64,000 bases of DNA. Source: Phalacrocorax aristotelis (lineage: Eukaryota > Chordata > Aves > Suliformes > Phalacrocoracidae). Positions 10,909 through 23,900 of the stretch are shown here, in pieces. The position numbers were made by a program, and so were the translations under genes. Every line of letters starts with the position of its first letter. The first letter of the stretch is position 1. Where the stretch lies: contig NC_134276.1 in assembly GCF_949628215.1 (NCBI RefSeq), positions 134,788,125 to 134,852,124 on the forward strand, read 5' to 3'. Below the pieces are notes generated by a model. It did no database searches and was not told the DNA's origin. It saw only the letters and a list, made by a program, of their open reading frames with translations.

Positions 10909-12359
10909 TTCAGGACTTCAATCACCACTGTAAAAAGGGCGAGCTATGGCCCCACACATCAATCACTGTCCACTTAACAGCTTTTTTTGCTCCAACACAT
11001 TTGATTAATCTGCAGATCCACACACAGGTCACTGAGGTGATTCAGATCAGAACAGCTAACCCCCTTTATATCCTGCTCCAGAGAGGTGGGACTTCAGAAG
11101 TACCAAGAGTAATAATCTGAGGGAGGGCTCTGGTGAAGCAGAAGACACAGAGTACTTTTAACCTTTAAAGAAGAAAGCAGGCTTGCAGAATGATTTGTGG
11201 TAGGATGATGTAGTTTAACCGCTGAATTGCTAGATGAGAATGTCATTAGAGTTATTTGCATGTCTATGTTCTACGTCTCCGATAAACTGCAGATGAAGCT
11301 AACTTTGATGTCTCTCCTTGGAATCTGTCATCCCATCTTTCCTCTCCTTTGACTACACATGGGGGCTGAGGGGTTTTTTTTCCCCTGAAGATTTCTCTAG
11401 AGGGTAGCGCTACGTTTTCTTACAACAGTACATTAGAACAGCACTTGCCCCAGTCAGCTGCATTGAACTGACTTTCATGCCCTGGTAGATGCCCAAGATC
11501 TTTCTTTGTTCTGGCAAATACATCACTGTACAGTAGTACTGGTCTAATCCACGTGCTGTAGCTATGTTCATTAGCATGCACTCACTCACCCTGTCCCCAA
11601 CACTCCCTCCAGCACCAGAGTCCCAAATCTTCCTTTTAGGAAGTAGACCAAGATTATTCAAATATATCTATTGTATTTTAAGATGGCACACGAGCAGAAT
11701 TTGAGCAACTGCAGTCATTGATGAACCAGATTTGGTGGCTGATAGTCCAGCAGCCATTTGGTAAAACCTTGGCATTGAGAAATAACCCCTAGTTTGACCC
11801 CTAGAAGATGGGAATTAGCCTGTTGCAGCACAGTCATGTCCTGCTCTTTAAGAGAAATGTGCTTCTCATGTCCTCCAGGTGGATAAAAGATAAAAATTTC
11901 ATCCAGTCAGGCCACTTGGGGGTTTCTCCAGCTTGAATGTTCCCTGCTCTTGAAAAGTATTTGTGTGTTTACAAGGTACTCTAAGGAAGTCGTTTAAAAA
12001 TCTGCTTTTTGTGTTAGTCCTTCCTTGAAGGAGTAAGGTCAACAAATGGTATGACAAACAGCCACTAAGCATTGGTAGTTTCCACTTCGCCTTTCTGGCA
12101 AGCACAAGTTGAAAGACTCACTGATCTCAGTGCCCTGAGAACAGCCAGCTGTGAGAACTTCCCAGTCTTTCTCCTGACATCCTAAAAAGTCTCAGTCATA
12201 AAGTACATATAGGTGTGGGCGGTTAGTTTAGCAACATCCACATCCAAATTCTGTTTCTACGGTAAGTAGGTGGGAACTGAGCCCACCTGACAGGCGCTGA
12301 TGGAAAAAAATTCAATACTGGCACCAAAAGAGTTAAACCATAAACATTCACTTTTTCTT

Positions 12360-12365
12360 TTTATT
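12360..12365 (-). promoter_or_regulatory. Distal FOXJ2 poly(A) signal (AATAAA)
   Basis: TTTATT on the plus strand reads AATAAA for FOXJ2. Proximal alternatives in the same orientation are at 12584-12589 and 13196-13201. It sits only 18 bases from the opposite-strand signal for C3AR1. Confidence 0.5.
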
Positions 12366-12382
12366 AAGAAAGCATGCACAAA

Positions 12383-12388
12383 AATAAA
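12383..12388 (+). promoter_or_regulatory. C3AR1 poly(A) signal (AATAAA)
   Basis: This is the only canonical hexamer found on the plus strand between the C3AR1 stop and the FOXJ2 coding region that is placed to end C3AR1; another AATAAA near 13774 lies deep in the FOXJ2 3' UTR. Confidence 0.5.
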
Positions 12389-12642
12389 CTCGTGAGACCA
12401 CGCCCCTCTCTCCCTGACCACTGACACAAAGCATGGGTGGGCCACACCACACTAGGGGGGGCCTGCGAGAACTCCTCTCTTCAACAGGCTGGCATCCCTC
12501 CCCTCCCTGTAGGCCAGTACCCACACACACTGCAGAGGTCCACGCCGCCCACCCGATGCCTTCCCACGCACTAACAATGCACATTTATTTCAGGGGCAGA
12601 GGAACGAGGCTAATTTGCACACTGACCGGCATGTATTTACAT

Positions 12643-12694
12643 ATGCAAATGAGGCGCAACTTAATACGCAAATGAGGCAAATATGCAAATGAGG
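12643..12694. repeat. Three copies of an octamer-containing 12-mer
   Basis: ATGCAAATGAGG occurs at 12643-12654 and 12683-12694, and ACGCAAATGAGG at 12666-12677. The two perfect copies contain ATGCAAAT, the POU2F octamer. They lie near the 3' end of the FOXJ2 transcript, so the role may be in DNA or in RNA. Confidence 0.8.
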
Positions 12695-14577
12695 AGCACT
12701 TGGATATGCAGAAGGAGCCATCTTGGTTTTTCTTCCGATGGTGTTTTCAGACTTCCACAGGGCCGGCTTTCAGTAACATCCTCTGCAAAGCACTAGCTGG
12801 CACCTACCAAAGGTTGGCTCTCATGGTTGTCTCTGGTGCCACTTTCCACAGAAGCCCATCACACATGCTTCCAAACTGTATCATTCCCATCTTGAGGCAG
12901 CAGAGATAACAACTGACTCCACGTTGAAGTTGGCTCTGGGATACCTCATTTCTCTTGGAAACGCTCAATGATGAACTGCCCCCCCAAACACACACTTAAA
13001 GAAAAAAAAAAACCAAAACCAGAAATGTCATACCCCCCCCCCCAATACAAAGAGACTCTGTCCACTTCCTTGACAATGATCCAATTGGTTTATCCCTACA
13101 GCAAATTCAAAAAGCAATGCTAGTTCCCCACCTTCCTGCAGTCAGAGTAGAGGTTATTACTCCCCTGCCCCAGGTCTGTCAAGCAGCCACAATGTTTTAT
13201 TTCCATCTTGGTTCCCTTCACTGGTAAACAGGAGATAAGGGCTAGGGGGAGGCTTTACAAAATATTAAGAGGAAACAAGAAGTTTGGCAGAACAGAGCCA
13301 TACTAGAAAAAAGGGGAACACAGGACACAGCACTGGGGAAGAGGCATCTCAACACTCACTCCTGCTCCTGTACCTTTTCCACCTTCCTGATTTGCAAGTG
13401 CTGACAAAACTCATCCTTTGGGATTTATGCTAGATTCCATCATCTCCCCAGCTGAACTGCAAGGGGTCTTACCCACCCTCCTCCCTTCTATACTACACTC
13501 TTTGACTGTTTGGTTTAAAAATCTGTGCCACTTCATCCTCTCTCTTCTAATGCACCTCTTACAAAAAACCACTTGGTGAGGGCCTCCCAGTTACTTGACC
13601 AGAGGATCCAGCCCCTTGACCAGAAGTTCCCTAATGCACCTCCATCTGAGCCAAAGCTTCCTCTTCCCACCATTCACTCATTCACAGAGTAGGAACCACT
13701 GACTGAGAATTTGCACCTATGCAACAAGGCTCCTGTCGTTGGCACTCTCAAACCACAGGCAAGGACAGTCTCCAAATAAATGAGGGGCAGAGGGCCAAAT
13801 AGTAACTGAAAATATACTGATGGGAGAAGTCTTCCAAATTTGCATATACAAGTAAGAGCCTCACTACATATTTTGAAGAAGGGCTTGAAGGGGTGGGGTG
13901 TGAAGTTGCCAGGAAATAGAATTTGCCAAATCACATGTGACACCCCGACTGCTTCTTTTACCTGATGGGTATTGTAGGCTTCACCTGGAGACTGCAAAAG
14001 GCAATGTAGGAAATAGGTCAGGATTCCCTCAAAATATCTCTCAGTCCTCACAGATGGCACTGCATTCTGAAACCCAACTTCTCTGCTGAAGTACCATCTC
14101 TGCTACATTCTTCCTTTCTTCAAACTCAGGTCTACCCTCCCAGCTCAGCTCAGCTCTCCCTACCTCAGAGATTATCCTCTCTTTGTACTCGGGAACTCTA
14201 CTTATTTTCTTGCTTTTCCTGCTGGTGCGAGAAAGTTCACAGAGCTAAGATCACCCCTCCAGTGTCCCTTTAGCCCCCTGACCTTTACAACATTTACGAA
14301 ACAACATGACTACAGGCTCCCAGGGTCCAATAGGCTCTCTCACTCCAGTAGCCAATATGACAGATTCACCGGCCACCTTGAAGGGAAAGAGGGATTGTTA
14401 AACGCAAAATGATGGAGGCAGAGAAAGATGCACTCAAGGATTCAGCCTTCCGAGGTCTTTTCATGGCACCAAGGACCCATCTTTCCGCCCTCCATGGGGC
14501 ACCACGCAACACGAAAGAGCCGATCTGATGCATCCGAGGCCACCAGAGAAGGGGGAGGGCTGTGCTCAATTATTGGT

Positions 14578-14612
14578 AATAATAATAATAATAACAACAA
14601 TAATAATAATAA
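14578..14612. repeat. AAT/AAC trinucleotide microsatellite
   Basis: Repeated AAT units are interrupted by two AAC units, within the FOXJ2 3' UTR. Length polymorphism is likely. Confidence 0.9.
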
Positions 14613-14823
14613 ACAAAAGAAGAAAAAGAAGATAAAACAGGACGCAAGGAAGGGTTATCTTCGGCAGCATCTTGCGGTGGCTTCTCTGGCAGAGATAGAG
14701 AATATATATCTATATACAGGCAAGGCAGGGAGGCTGGGGAGGGTGGTGCTGGCACCATTCACCCCATGTCCCCCTACCCTCCCACGTCCTTCACAAAGGA
14801 CGGGCTATCAAGTCTGTAACTCG

Positions 14824-14912
14824 CTAGGTGATCAAGTCCCAGTCAAAATCATCAGGGATTTCCTCATTGGCGCCTGCAGGTGGCCCTGGAGGCCGAGGGA
14901 CCAGATGGTGAG
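14824..14912 (-). CDS. FOXJ2: FOXJ2 coding exon 10 (last)
   Basis: It encodes residues A515 (split codon) to T543 and ends [15 protein letters not shown], the acidic tail found in mammalian FOXJ2. The acceptor is GGCTCAG before CTCACC. Confidence 0.95.
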
Positions 14913-17900
14913 CTGAGCCAAAAACAAAAAAAAAAGGAAGGAAAGAGAACAATTAGAATAAAAAAATGTAATGCTTTTTCACATGGGCCCTTGGGCAAAA
15001 GAAAACATAAGGGATTCGGGACTTCCAACAGTCTAACAAGCACGAACATTACTGGCATTAATTTCTCCCTGTCAGACAGCACCTACCAAAGTCTGTAGGT
15101 GGACTGCTGTGAAATTCTCCACAGCAGCTTCTACAGAGGTTAAGTTTCAGCCTCTAACTTCCTTACAGCTGACTGCTGATAGAACACAGAGGACTTCAAC
15201 AGAAGATTTTCATGTAAAGTTCCCTTCAAGCAACCAGCTGAGGGTGAGGCTGAGCTAGATGACTATTAATGTGAAGTGAAAGAGATCAGGCTGCTGAAAT
15301 CCTAAATCTTGCCAGAGCTATGGCAGAGCCCTAAATGGGGAGTCCCTTGCAGCCCAGGCTCCCTCTCTACACTCAGTGCTCCATTTGATTAGTAAGTGCT
15401 TCAGGAGACATTCACAAAGGGCTTGGGAACAGGTTCTTTAATGTTCATTGGTATAATATGCCTTAATGTCACCCCTTACCTGGGCGATTATATCCTGGAG
15501 AGTCCTGGGTGGAAATCTGGTACATAGGAGATGGCCCGGAGAAGAGATGGGGAGGCTGGGGCTGACCATAGGAGTTCACTGTGAAAAGAAAGGAATAAAA
15601 AAAAAAACAAAAAACAAAAAACAAAACCCAAAACCAAACTGTTAACATTCTGGTCAGCTGTCTTGGCCCTGACTGGGTGGCAGCTCAGCCACAGAGCAAC
15701 TCACTCAGACCCACGGGATACTGAGGAGATGTTCAGCTGTTGGGTTCTAACTGCAAGCTATAGCTTGGTCAGGGATCTTGTTCTTGGAACCAGCAGGAGT
15801 TTCTCTATTGTTGTAAAAGAAGAAAATTTTCATCCAGAAGCACCACAAGCTGGCTCAATATCATCCATTTAGTTCAGCACTAGATGATACACACCGTCAC
15901 AGTGGTATCAAGACCATGACAACCTCTGTGCTCTCCTCAGAGTGCAACTTCTTATTCCTTGTCCAGTCAGTATTTCTCCGACATGGGTGCAAGAGCTTTC
16001 TTCTTTACAGCTCCTACAGCTTCTGTCACCTGGAACAGCAATCTCTCTACCTTGCCATTCCTTTCTGTTGGTCAGCTACAAAAGACACCACCCCGTTCTC
16101 CTTTTATGTGTTTACTTTTTAAATGTATTTCTGCCTGGAGAGGTTGCCTGTCAATGGTACGCATCACAGTGACAGTCTGTCTAGGCCACAGACATAAGAC
16201 ATCCTAATTCTTTAAAAGCCAGAGAAAGCAGAGTTCCTACAAACAGCTCTGACAGCCCTGCCTTGCATTGCTTGGTGCTACGTTGCCTGACAAGGCAGAA
16301 AGTAGTTTAGGATATTCACAGAATTGGGTCTTCATTTTACATGTCACTTTAGTCTCCTTCCTAATTACCTTGGTTCATGGATTGCTCCTGTTTGCCACTG
16401 TTCAGGGCACAAGAATCAGAGATTCGGGGGGGTTGCTGTGGGCCAACCAGATGAGGGAGCTGACCAGTCTGGGTAAGGAAGTGATTAAGGGAGTCACAGA
16501 GGTTAGCAATATGGTGTTGATCCAGCGTCCAGTTCTTCCGCTCAGCCTGGCGCAGACTCTCCATCAGCTCTGCAGGGGACAAAGGACAATGTCAAGGACA
16601 GCACTCAGCTGTGGTCTTCCCTGCAAAGAGTTTCTATCTCCTACCCCTAAATCCTACCTTCTCCCCAAAAACCCAATTTCATTGCTTCGAATCTGTCACC
16701 AAACTCCTGGAGAGCTCCATATCTAGGATACTGTCTCACTGACTCAGGTAGGGGAGGGAAGAGTAGGAGGGAAAAATCTCAGTTAGCTTTCTGACATACT
16801 TTTATGAATTAATTCCCCTTTCCCCAAATTCTTACAGTGTTCAAATGCTTCAGGGTCTTTAACAGATCCTACGAAGGAGGACACCTCATTTTATAAATAC
16901 AAGAGTTGAGTCACTGAGAAACCCATGGACTTGACACAGTTACACTGAAAAAAGATCTGGGCACAACACTCACATATTCTAGACTACAGCCCTAGTCACT
17001 GAGTCGCTAAACCAACACTGACCTGAGAATTGGGAGTGCTCAATGCTAGACCAGTTCAGCCGGTTCACCATCTTGAAGCTTTCCTTCAGGGAATCGATGT
17101 TGGAGCACCAATCAGGGGGAAATGCTGGAATTAAATGGGGACAAGATTATTCCAACAGAGACCACCCTTTCCCTCCACCCCTTAATATGAAATGATTAGC
17201 GCCTCTTCACCAAAGAGCCTGATGGTACAGTAGCTAGAAATCCTTTCTCCCTTCGAAGACCGGGGATGGCGTCTCCTTTTTCATTTAGCTCCTGACTTCA
17301 TCCTGCATCCCTATACAGAATTCCAAACCCAGTGTGGATGCATCCTCCTTTCCTTCAGTAAGAAAGCAATTTCCCTCTCAGACTTCAATCATAACTGGCT
17401 TCCACCCTTTTTTCCACACACAACATAGGTGCTACTTAGGGAAAGCTCACTTGTAGAATTTCTGTCTGGGGGCTCCTCTCTGCTCTCTCTTCCTCAGCTG
17501 TTCCTTCCATCACCCCTGACTCACCAAAGCCAGCATTGTTGATTGAAGCCTGTGACTGCTGCTGCTGCTGGTGCTGATGTGGCTGCTGCTGTGGGTGGGA
17601 GTGTGGGTGATGTTGTTGATGCTGGTGGTAGCCTCCATGCTGCATTGGGGGTGGATGCATGGACATCACTGGTGGAGGGCCATAACCTTCACCACCCTGC
17701 TGCTTTCCCCCTTGGGATGGGCAACCCTCTGGGGTTGGAGTGTGGAGTGGGGGAGCAGCGCCCACTGATGAGGGGCCTTGCTGCTGCTGCTGCTGGTACA
17801 TGTAGTAGTTGTGGTTGGAGGGCTGCATGTCACCAAGGAGAGAAGAGAAACCTGCCAAGTAAAAGAAAGAGGAGGGAGCTTTAAGAGCTGCCTGGTTCAG

Positions 17901-20900
17901 ACCTCTGCTTAACTTATCCATCTTTAATTTCACACTGCTCATTCTGCTATTTATGAAGCTTTTGGAGTGCCCTCTGCAGGCTGCCAACAACTATCACCTA
18001 CACAGTTATGCCCTCACCGTGCTCCAGATTCTGTCCAAAACAAAAGGCTCTACATCAGAGCCCCAGCAGGACTTAAACTTCTAGTACAGAGTTCTTAAAG
18101 CACTTAAATTCCTCCCTGGATTTTTCCTGTATTTACCAAAGTAACCCATGCTGTCCTGAAATTTTATACATGTGTTGTTTTCCTAGAAATGACCATTAAG
18201 CAAACTTAAACAAGACATTTAGAAAACAGATAACTTGATAAATCTGACTTGCTGTTTCCAAAAGCTCCCTTCAAGTTCCTATCTTACAAGCAGCTTAGTA
18301 GGGAACCTTCACAATTTTTCTCACACAGATCATTGGAGGTCACACATTCTACTGCTTTTGTACAAAGACCACACTGCATGCATCAGGGCTCCTTTATTAC
18401 TTCCATTTCTTCTGACTCATTGGGAGTGTCATTTCTATCCTCTTGTATTTCAGCCATCCCCTACGTGCAAGAGCATCAGGTGTTCTCCATTCCTCCCCCA
18501 CATCAGGAGCTCAGCATATCTCTTATGTCTGCTTCCTTGGTTCATTCTCCCCTTACGTTGTGGAACTTCCAGGAAAAAAAAAAAAAAAAAATCACACTGA
18601 AGGGCATTGGATGCCACTACCTGAGCTACCCATTTCTTGACCATCTGCAGGGAAGCCTCAGTTTTTCACTAGATCCAAAGTCAACCCTTAGAGCATCCTA
18701 CACTGTGATAGGGCAAAAGGATGAATACTGCCATCCTGACTCAAAAGTTGCCCACAAAGTTTCCTCAAAAACTGCAAGTTTTCCTTGACTACCTTATAGC
18801 TGAAGACTTGGGAGAGGAAAAAAAGAACCCAACCCAAAAAACCACAAACCCAAAACAGACCACTGTTAATCTTTTACAAACAGAGGCACACACTGAGTCA
18901 AGGTTCTTCTCCACATTTTTGTAGCTTGCTCATTCTACAACATGTCACAAAACAGGCTCCTACTAGGAATCTCAAGTGCCAGCATGATGAAAGCTGTAAA
19001 AGTAATAAATTATTTCACTGCAAGTTCATGAGGCTCCTCCTAGAGCAGCAAATTTTGCCTGCACTGTATGATGATAGACAGTGTAGGTGAGAGGCTTATC
19101 TAATCACATATTCCTTTTTACAGCAGACTAGTACTTAGAAGAGTGTTTAAAGGCAAGAACAACAATGGAAGGTTTTTCTGAAGTGTTTTCCTCGGACATC
19201 TCATCTCATTCCTACAGCGATTCTGCCCTCTGGTGGCTGCTTCCTCAAGCCCAGAAATGCAAGTTATGAACGGAGTTGCAGGCTCTCTCTTCTGCGCTCT
19301 CAATCCACAAAGCTCAATTCTCCAAGGCCTTGTACAAACCTAGTTTTAACAGATCTGAGGAACGATGACTCTCCGCTCTCGTTTTGGAGAAACTCCACAT
19401 GCACCAACCCCCCTCTTATGGTTTCTAGCCTGACAGATTGTGAATACTTCTCTGACATGCTTTTCTTCAGGACTTCATTTCTCTAAGCTTCTGCCATTTT
19501 AGTATTTGCTTCTGCATCAATGCAAGGTATTTTTAAATCATTATCCTCTTTATTCTGAGAGAAGTAGGGGAAGCAACAGATAAAGGACGTGCAGATTTCT
19601 TATCTGCTCCTGGCAGAACTAATTACAGCATGCCAAAAAAGGGAAGTCTGTTTGCACAGGCTCCTAAACAAGGAAAGATCTGAGAGATACCAAGGATAGA
19701 TCAGTGGACAAGACTGTGTGGGCAGATACCTGCCCACCCCACATGACGCATATAGTTACTCACCGTGCTGAGAGGAAGATGATTTCTCCAGCATGGATTT
19801 GTAGAGATTTCGGAAGGACCAGCTAAGATCCTGGAAGTTGATCTCAGAGTAGGAGAACTTGAAGTCATGGTTGGTACTGTACAGTGGGGGTGGCACATCA
19901 GCCCCTTCACGGCCCTGCCCCCCTGCTACAGTAGAGGCAACATCCACAGGCCCTGCACCCTGCTAAGGAAGGCAGAAGTAAGGCCATTAGCTTGTGCTAT
20001 GTTTTGTAATTTAAGACAGGGATCCAGAGACTAGATACAGGTAGAACATGCACTGATATCGCATATCACTCAGCTCATCTCCCAGCAAATCTTCCCAAAT
20101 GCCATTTTCCTTGAGGAAGATCAACTACCACCTTCCCTCTGCAGCACACTGGCTCCAGCCTTTTCTTCAGCTATCTAGTACCATTATGCCTTTACCCTTA
20201 TCCCCATCCAGCTCTTGGTTAAAATTCACTTCCTCCTTATTTTCTGTCTCTGCACTTTCAGCTTCTTCCCCTTCTTTTATTTTTGCCTCTAGATCACCAT
20301 TTTCACAATTCACTCTCTTCTCACCACTTTGCTTGTCCGTTCATGCACTCCTCTCCTTTTACCCCACTATAAGGCTTCCGTCCTTTTCCGTGCTGCTCAC
20401 CTGACTGTAGCTGGCAATAGGGGTGGTGCTCTGGAGCGACAGCTGAGGGGTGGCCTCAGGTGGCAAAGAAGCTTCTGTGCTGACTGGAACAGCCCCTCGG
20501 GGGCTTTTACTCGCCTCTTGCTCTGGGGAGTCTTGTGGTATCTGTGGATGGGGAAGAAAGAGAAAAGGAAAGGAGCAGAAATCAAAAACAGATGAAGAAG
20601 TGAAACTGCAGATGGGAAGCCACCTCCCTTGATGTAGAAGTTCATAGAAAAGAGGAGGACTGGGCCTTAGTCACTGAAGAGTCAGGATAAAGGACTCTAG
20701 ACAAGATTAACTTTGCTACTGAACTGCAGCAACAAGAGCCAATCAGCAGGACGTCACACTAGTTCATTCAGTCCTAAACTTTTTCTCCCCATCCGTACAC
20801 CCTGCCCCCAGAACAATACTATGGCCTGGTGCTGGAAGGACTTCTTGGAACAAGAAAGGAATTCCCACTCCTGCTCCATGCTGGCTGGAAAGAACACCAC

Positions 20901-23900
20901 TCACGTCATCATCTGGAGGATGCCGCCTCTTGCGAGATATATCTGGACACGTATCTATTGTCCAATAAGAGCCCTGGAAAGAAAACCCATTGGTGAATGC
21001 ATGATTAAATCAAAGAGCTTCCCAAAGCAGGGGGTTACTGACTGAAAGAATGCAGCACCAACTAAACATTAGGACCACAAGGACCACCCTCCAGAACATC
21101 AGACAACTGAGACTTGGGTGTTAGAAAGAGATTACTCTCTTGCATTTGGTTGTATTGAACAATGAGGTATGATGCTACTGGGGAAGGCAGAACGCTCTAC
21201 ATTTCCATCGCTCCAGGACAGCACACCAAGAGCAGCAAAGGATGTTTTGATCCAAGCTAGGCCAACTCTTTTGGGCCTGCGCACTCCCTTCAGTAACTTC
21301 CTCACAACCTGAATTTGTTATTGACTGAGGAGAACCAACTCAATGTTCAGGTCAGGCAGAGACAGCTAGAAGGATCACTCTTTTTCCATGCTTGTGAGAC
21401 TCCACTTTTAGTACTGTGCCCATTTGGGGAGTTCCCAGTACAAGACAGACACCAATGTGCTAGCATGCATCCAAAGAGAGGCCACCATGATGGTTAAGAA
21501 CTAAAACACACAGACTTATAGAAACATTAAGGTTGAAAAAGACCTCTGAGATCATCAATTCCAACAGTCAACCCAACATGATATACAAGCTTTTAACGCA
21601 GAGAGATCTGTTTAGCCTGGACAAGAAAAGGCTAAGGGGATCTAACCACTGTCTTCAACTGTGTAAAGAGATTATAGAGAAGACAGAATCGAACTCCTCT
21701 CAGAAATGCACAGCACAAGAATAAGAGGCAATAAACACAAGTTCTAGCAAGTTCTAGCAATTACAATTAGATATAAAGAAAAATTTCTTTACAATAATGG
21801 TGGTGCAGCACTGGAACAAGTGCCCAGATGTGGTATCTCCATCCCTGGAGATATTAAAAACTCAATGAAGACCTCAACAACCCAATCTAATTGTCCCTGT
21901 CTGGGAGGGGAGTGGGGGTGCATGTTTACTTCCAGAGGTCCCTTTCAACATAAAATAGTCTATAATTATGTCTTTTGTTTTCCAAATATAAAGAGAACTC
22001 TAGAGTGTGATTTAGCTCATTTTAACCTCCAATTGAAATGTGAATAATCAGTGACAAGCACAGGACAGGTTTTCATTATAAACCCAGCCCAACATGCCAA
22101 TGAACACCTGCAAACATATACACTGAAGTCAGTTAGGATTTCCTGGAATAAGCCATATAATCAATAGTATTTTTGAGCAGTGATCTTCAAAGTTATACTA
22201 CTTCCATTTATAGATGCCAACTGAGCACCACTTAGTCCTTTAAATATAACCTGAAATAAAAGGCCTGAACAAGTGGCCCTTTCTGGTAACTTTAGGATGG
22301 GGGGGGAGGAAACAATCTTTCTGTCTAAATACATAGCTTCTTGTCCCCACCATCTCTTCCTGCTTGTTCTTTTGGTTTTTTTTAACAGTAATAATATCTG
22401 CATGCCAAGATGCCAAGTCTTGGTTTTGCTAGCAATTCCCCTTTACAATCTGTATACACTAACAGAGCATTATTAGTCCTTACTTAGCCAACAAATTCCT
22501 AAATTCTTGAGTTTTACTTGCAAATGATTTCTACAGATTTGAACTATCTGATGGTGACATTCTTTTCCAACACCAAATATTTTGCAGTCTAAATAGGTAG
22601 TAGATCTGCTCTTACTTCCATGGATCTTGCCTCCATGAAACCATGGATGTGACCTCCGTGTCACATCATAGTCTTGCCATTCACCAGTAACCACTATGGT
22701 CTTTCATAATAGAACAGGTTGGACTAGACCCACATTTTACACATAAAGATCAAGACAAAAAAGAAGCAAAACTAATAAAGTACATTCAACCCAATTTTTT
22801 TCCTTCTTCCAGTATCTTTTAAGTCAGCCGAAGACCACAGATAAGAAAAATTATTGCTACAACCATTAAGGCACCTTTACAGGTTCCCTTTAAGTGTATG
22901 CTTCTGTAGCCAAAGCACTGCAGTAAATCTTACTACTGCTTCCATTTTTGCCTACACTTTAGGTTTCAAATTCCAACCATAAGTTAGAAAGGGCAACCCC
23001 GGCTTATTCCCTGCAGTTTTAAATTGCTTACCCAGGAGCATGCAGATTTCTTACCTTCCCAGGATCATCTCTCGGACGAGGCACCTTCCGAAAACATTTA
23101 TTCAGAGAGAGGTTATGACGAATAGAGTTCTGGTGAGAGAGTAAGAGATACAGGTAAGTGCTACAACAAAAACATCCAGCCTTCTGGGTATGCCCAGGAG
23201 CAGGCAGAGAAAATAGAAGGATGGTGCATAGTCAAAAGCCAAAGCTTACTACCTGTACCTGGAATGGAGCAGAACAGAAGCTGCGTAAAGAAGAGGGATG
23301 GATTAGGATTAATATTATGGGGCTGAACCACCTACACATCTACGGAAGGTACAATGAAAATACTATCAGGTGATGCAGAGGTTGGTAGTGATGTGGGGTT
23401 AGGGGTTGGGGAGTGGTGTTTGTTTTGTTTTTCTTGGTGGGTTTTTTGCAGGCTCCTTCTTAAGGACCTACCACATACATACAACAGAATTCCCAGAGAA
23501 AATGGGACTTCCAGCTCTGCATTTTCTCCAGTCAGTCAACTTAGTTTCACATCTGTCTTTCTGTTTTGCTCAGTATTAAGAAAATAACTCTTGTTATTAG
23601 ACAAAAAGGGTACTTTCGCGATGCAAGTCCTCACCTTCCAACCAATACCAGCATTTTTGTAGTAGGGAAAGTTGTCACAGATCCAACGGTAGATCTCACT
23701 AAGTGTCATCTTCTTGGCAGGTGATGAGTTGATGGCATATGTGATCAAAGTGGCATAGCTGTAACGTGGCTTCCCATCTTGGTGAACTGCAGCCTCATCC
23801 TTACTCAGGGTGGCATTGGGATCTGTCGGTGAGCCTGGAGGACACTTTCGGGCAGCCCCTGGAGGTCCTGCTTGTGAGGAACCCCCTAATTTTTCAATAG

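Larger units (their letters stand above)
10909..12405 (+). other. C3AR1: C3AR1 3' UTR (inferred)
   Basis: This stretch has no coding sequence. The first canonical AATAAA on the plus strand after the stop codon is at 12383-12388, giving a 3' UTR of about 1.5 kb. The exact cleavage site is not determinable here. Confidence 0.5.
12340..14823 (-). other. FOXJ2: FOXJ2 3' UTR (inferred)
   Basis: This runs from the FOXJ2 stop codon (14826-14824) to just past the distal AATAAA, about 2.5 kb. No splice signal or other coding sequence is recognised. It includes an AAT microsatellite, a C11 run near 13033-13043 and a cluster of octamer-like repeats. Confidence 0.6.

Noticed and set aside
17543-17884. 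Plus-strand open frame opposite FOXJ2 exon 6
   Set aside because: It is the antisense shadow of the CAG-rich FOXJ2 exon.
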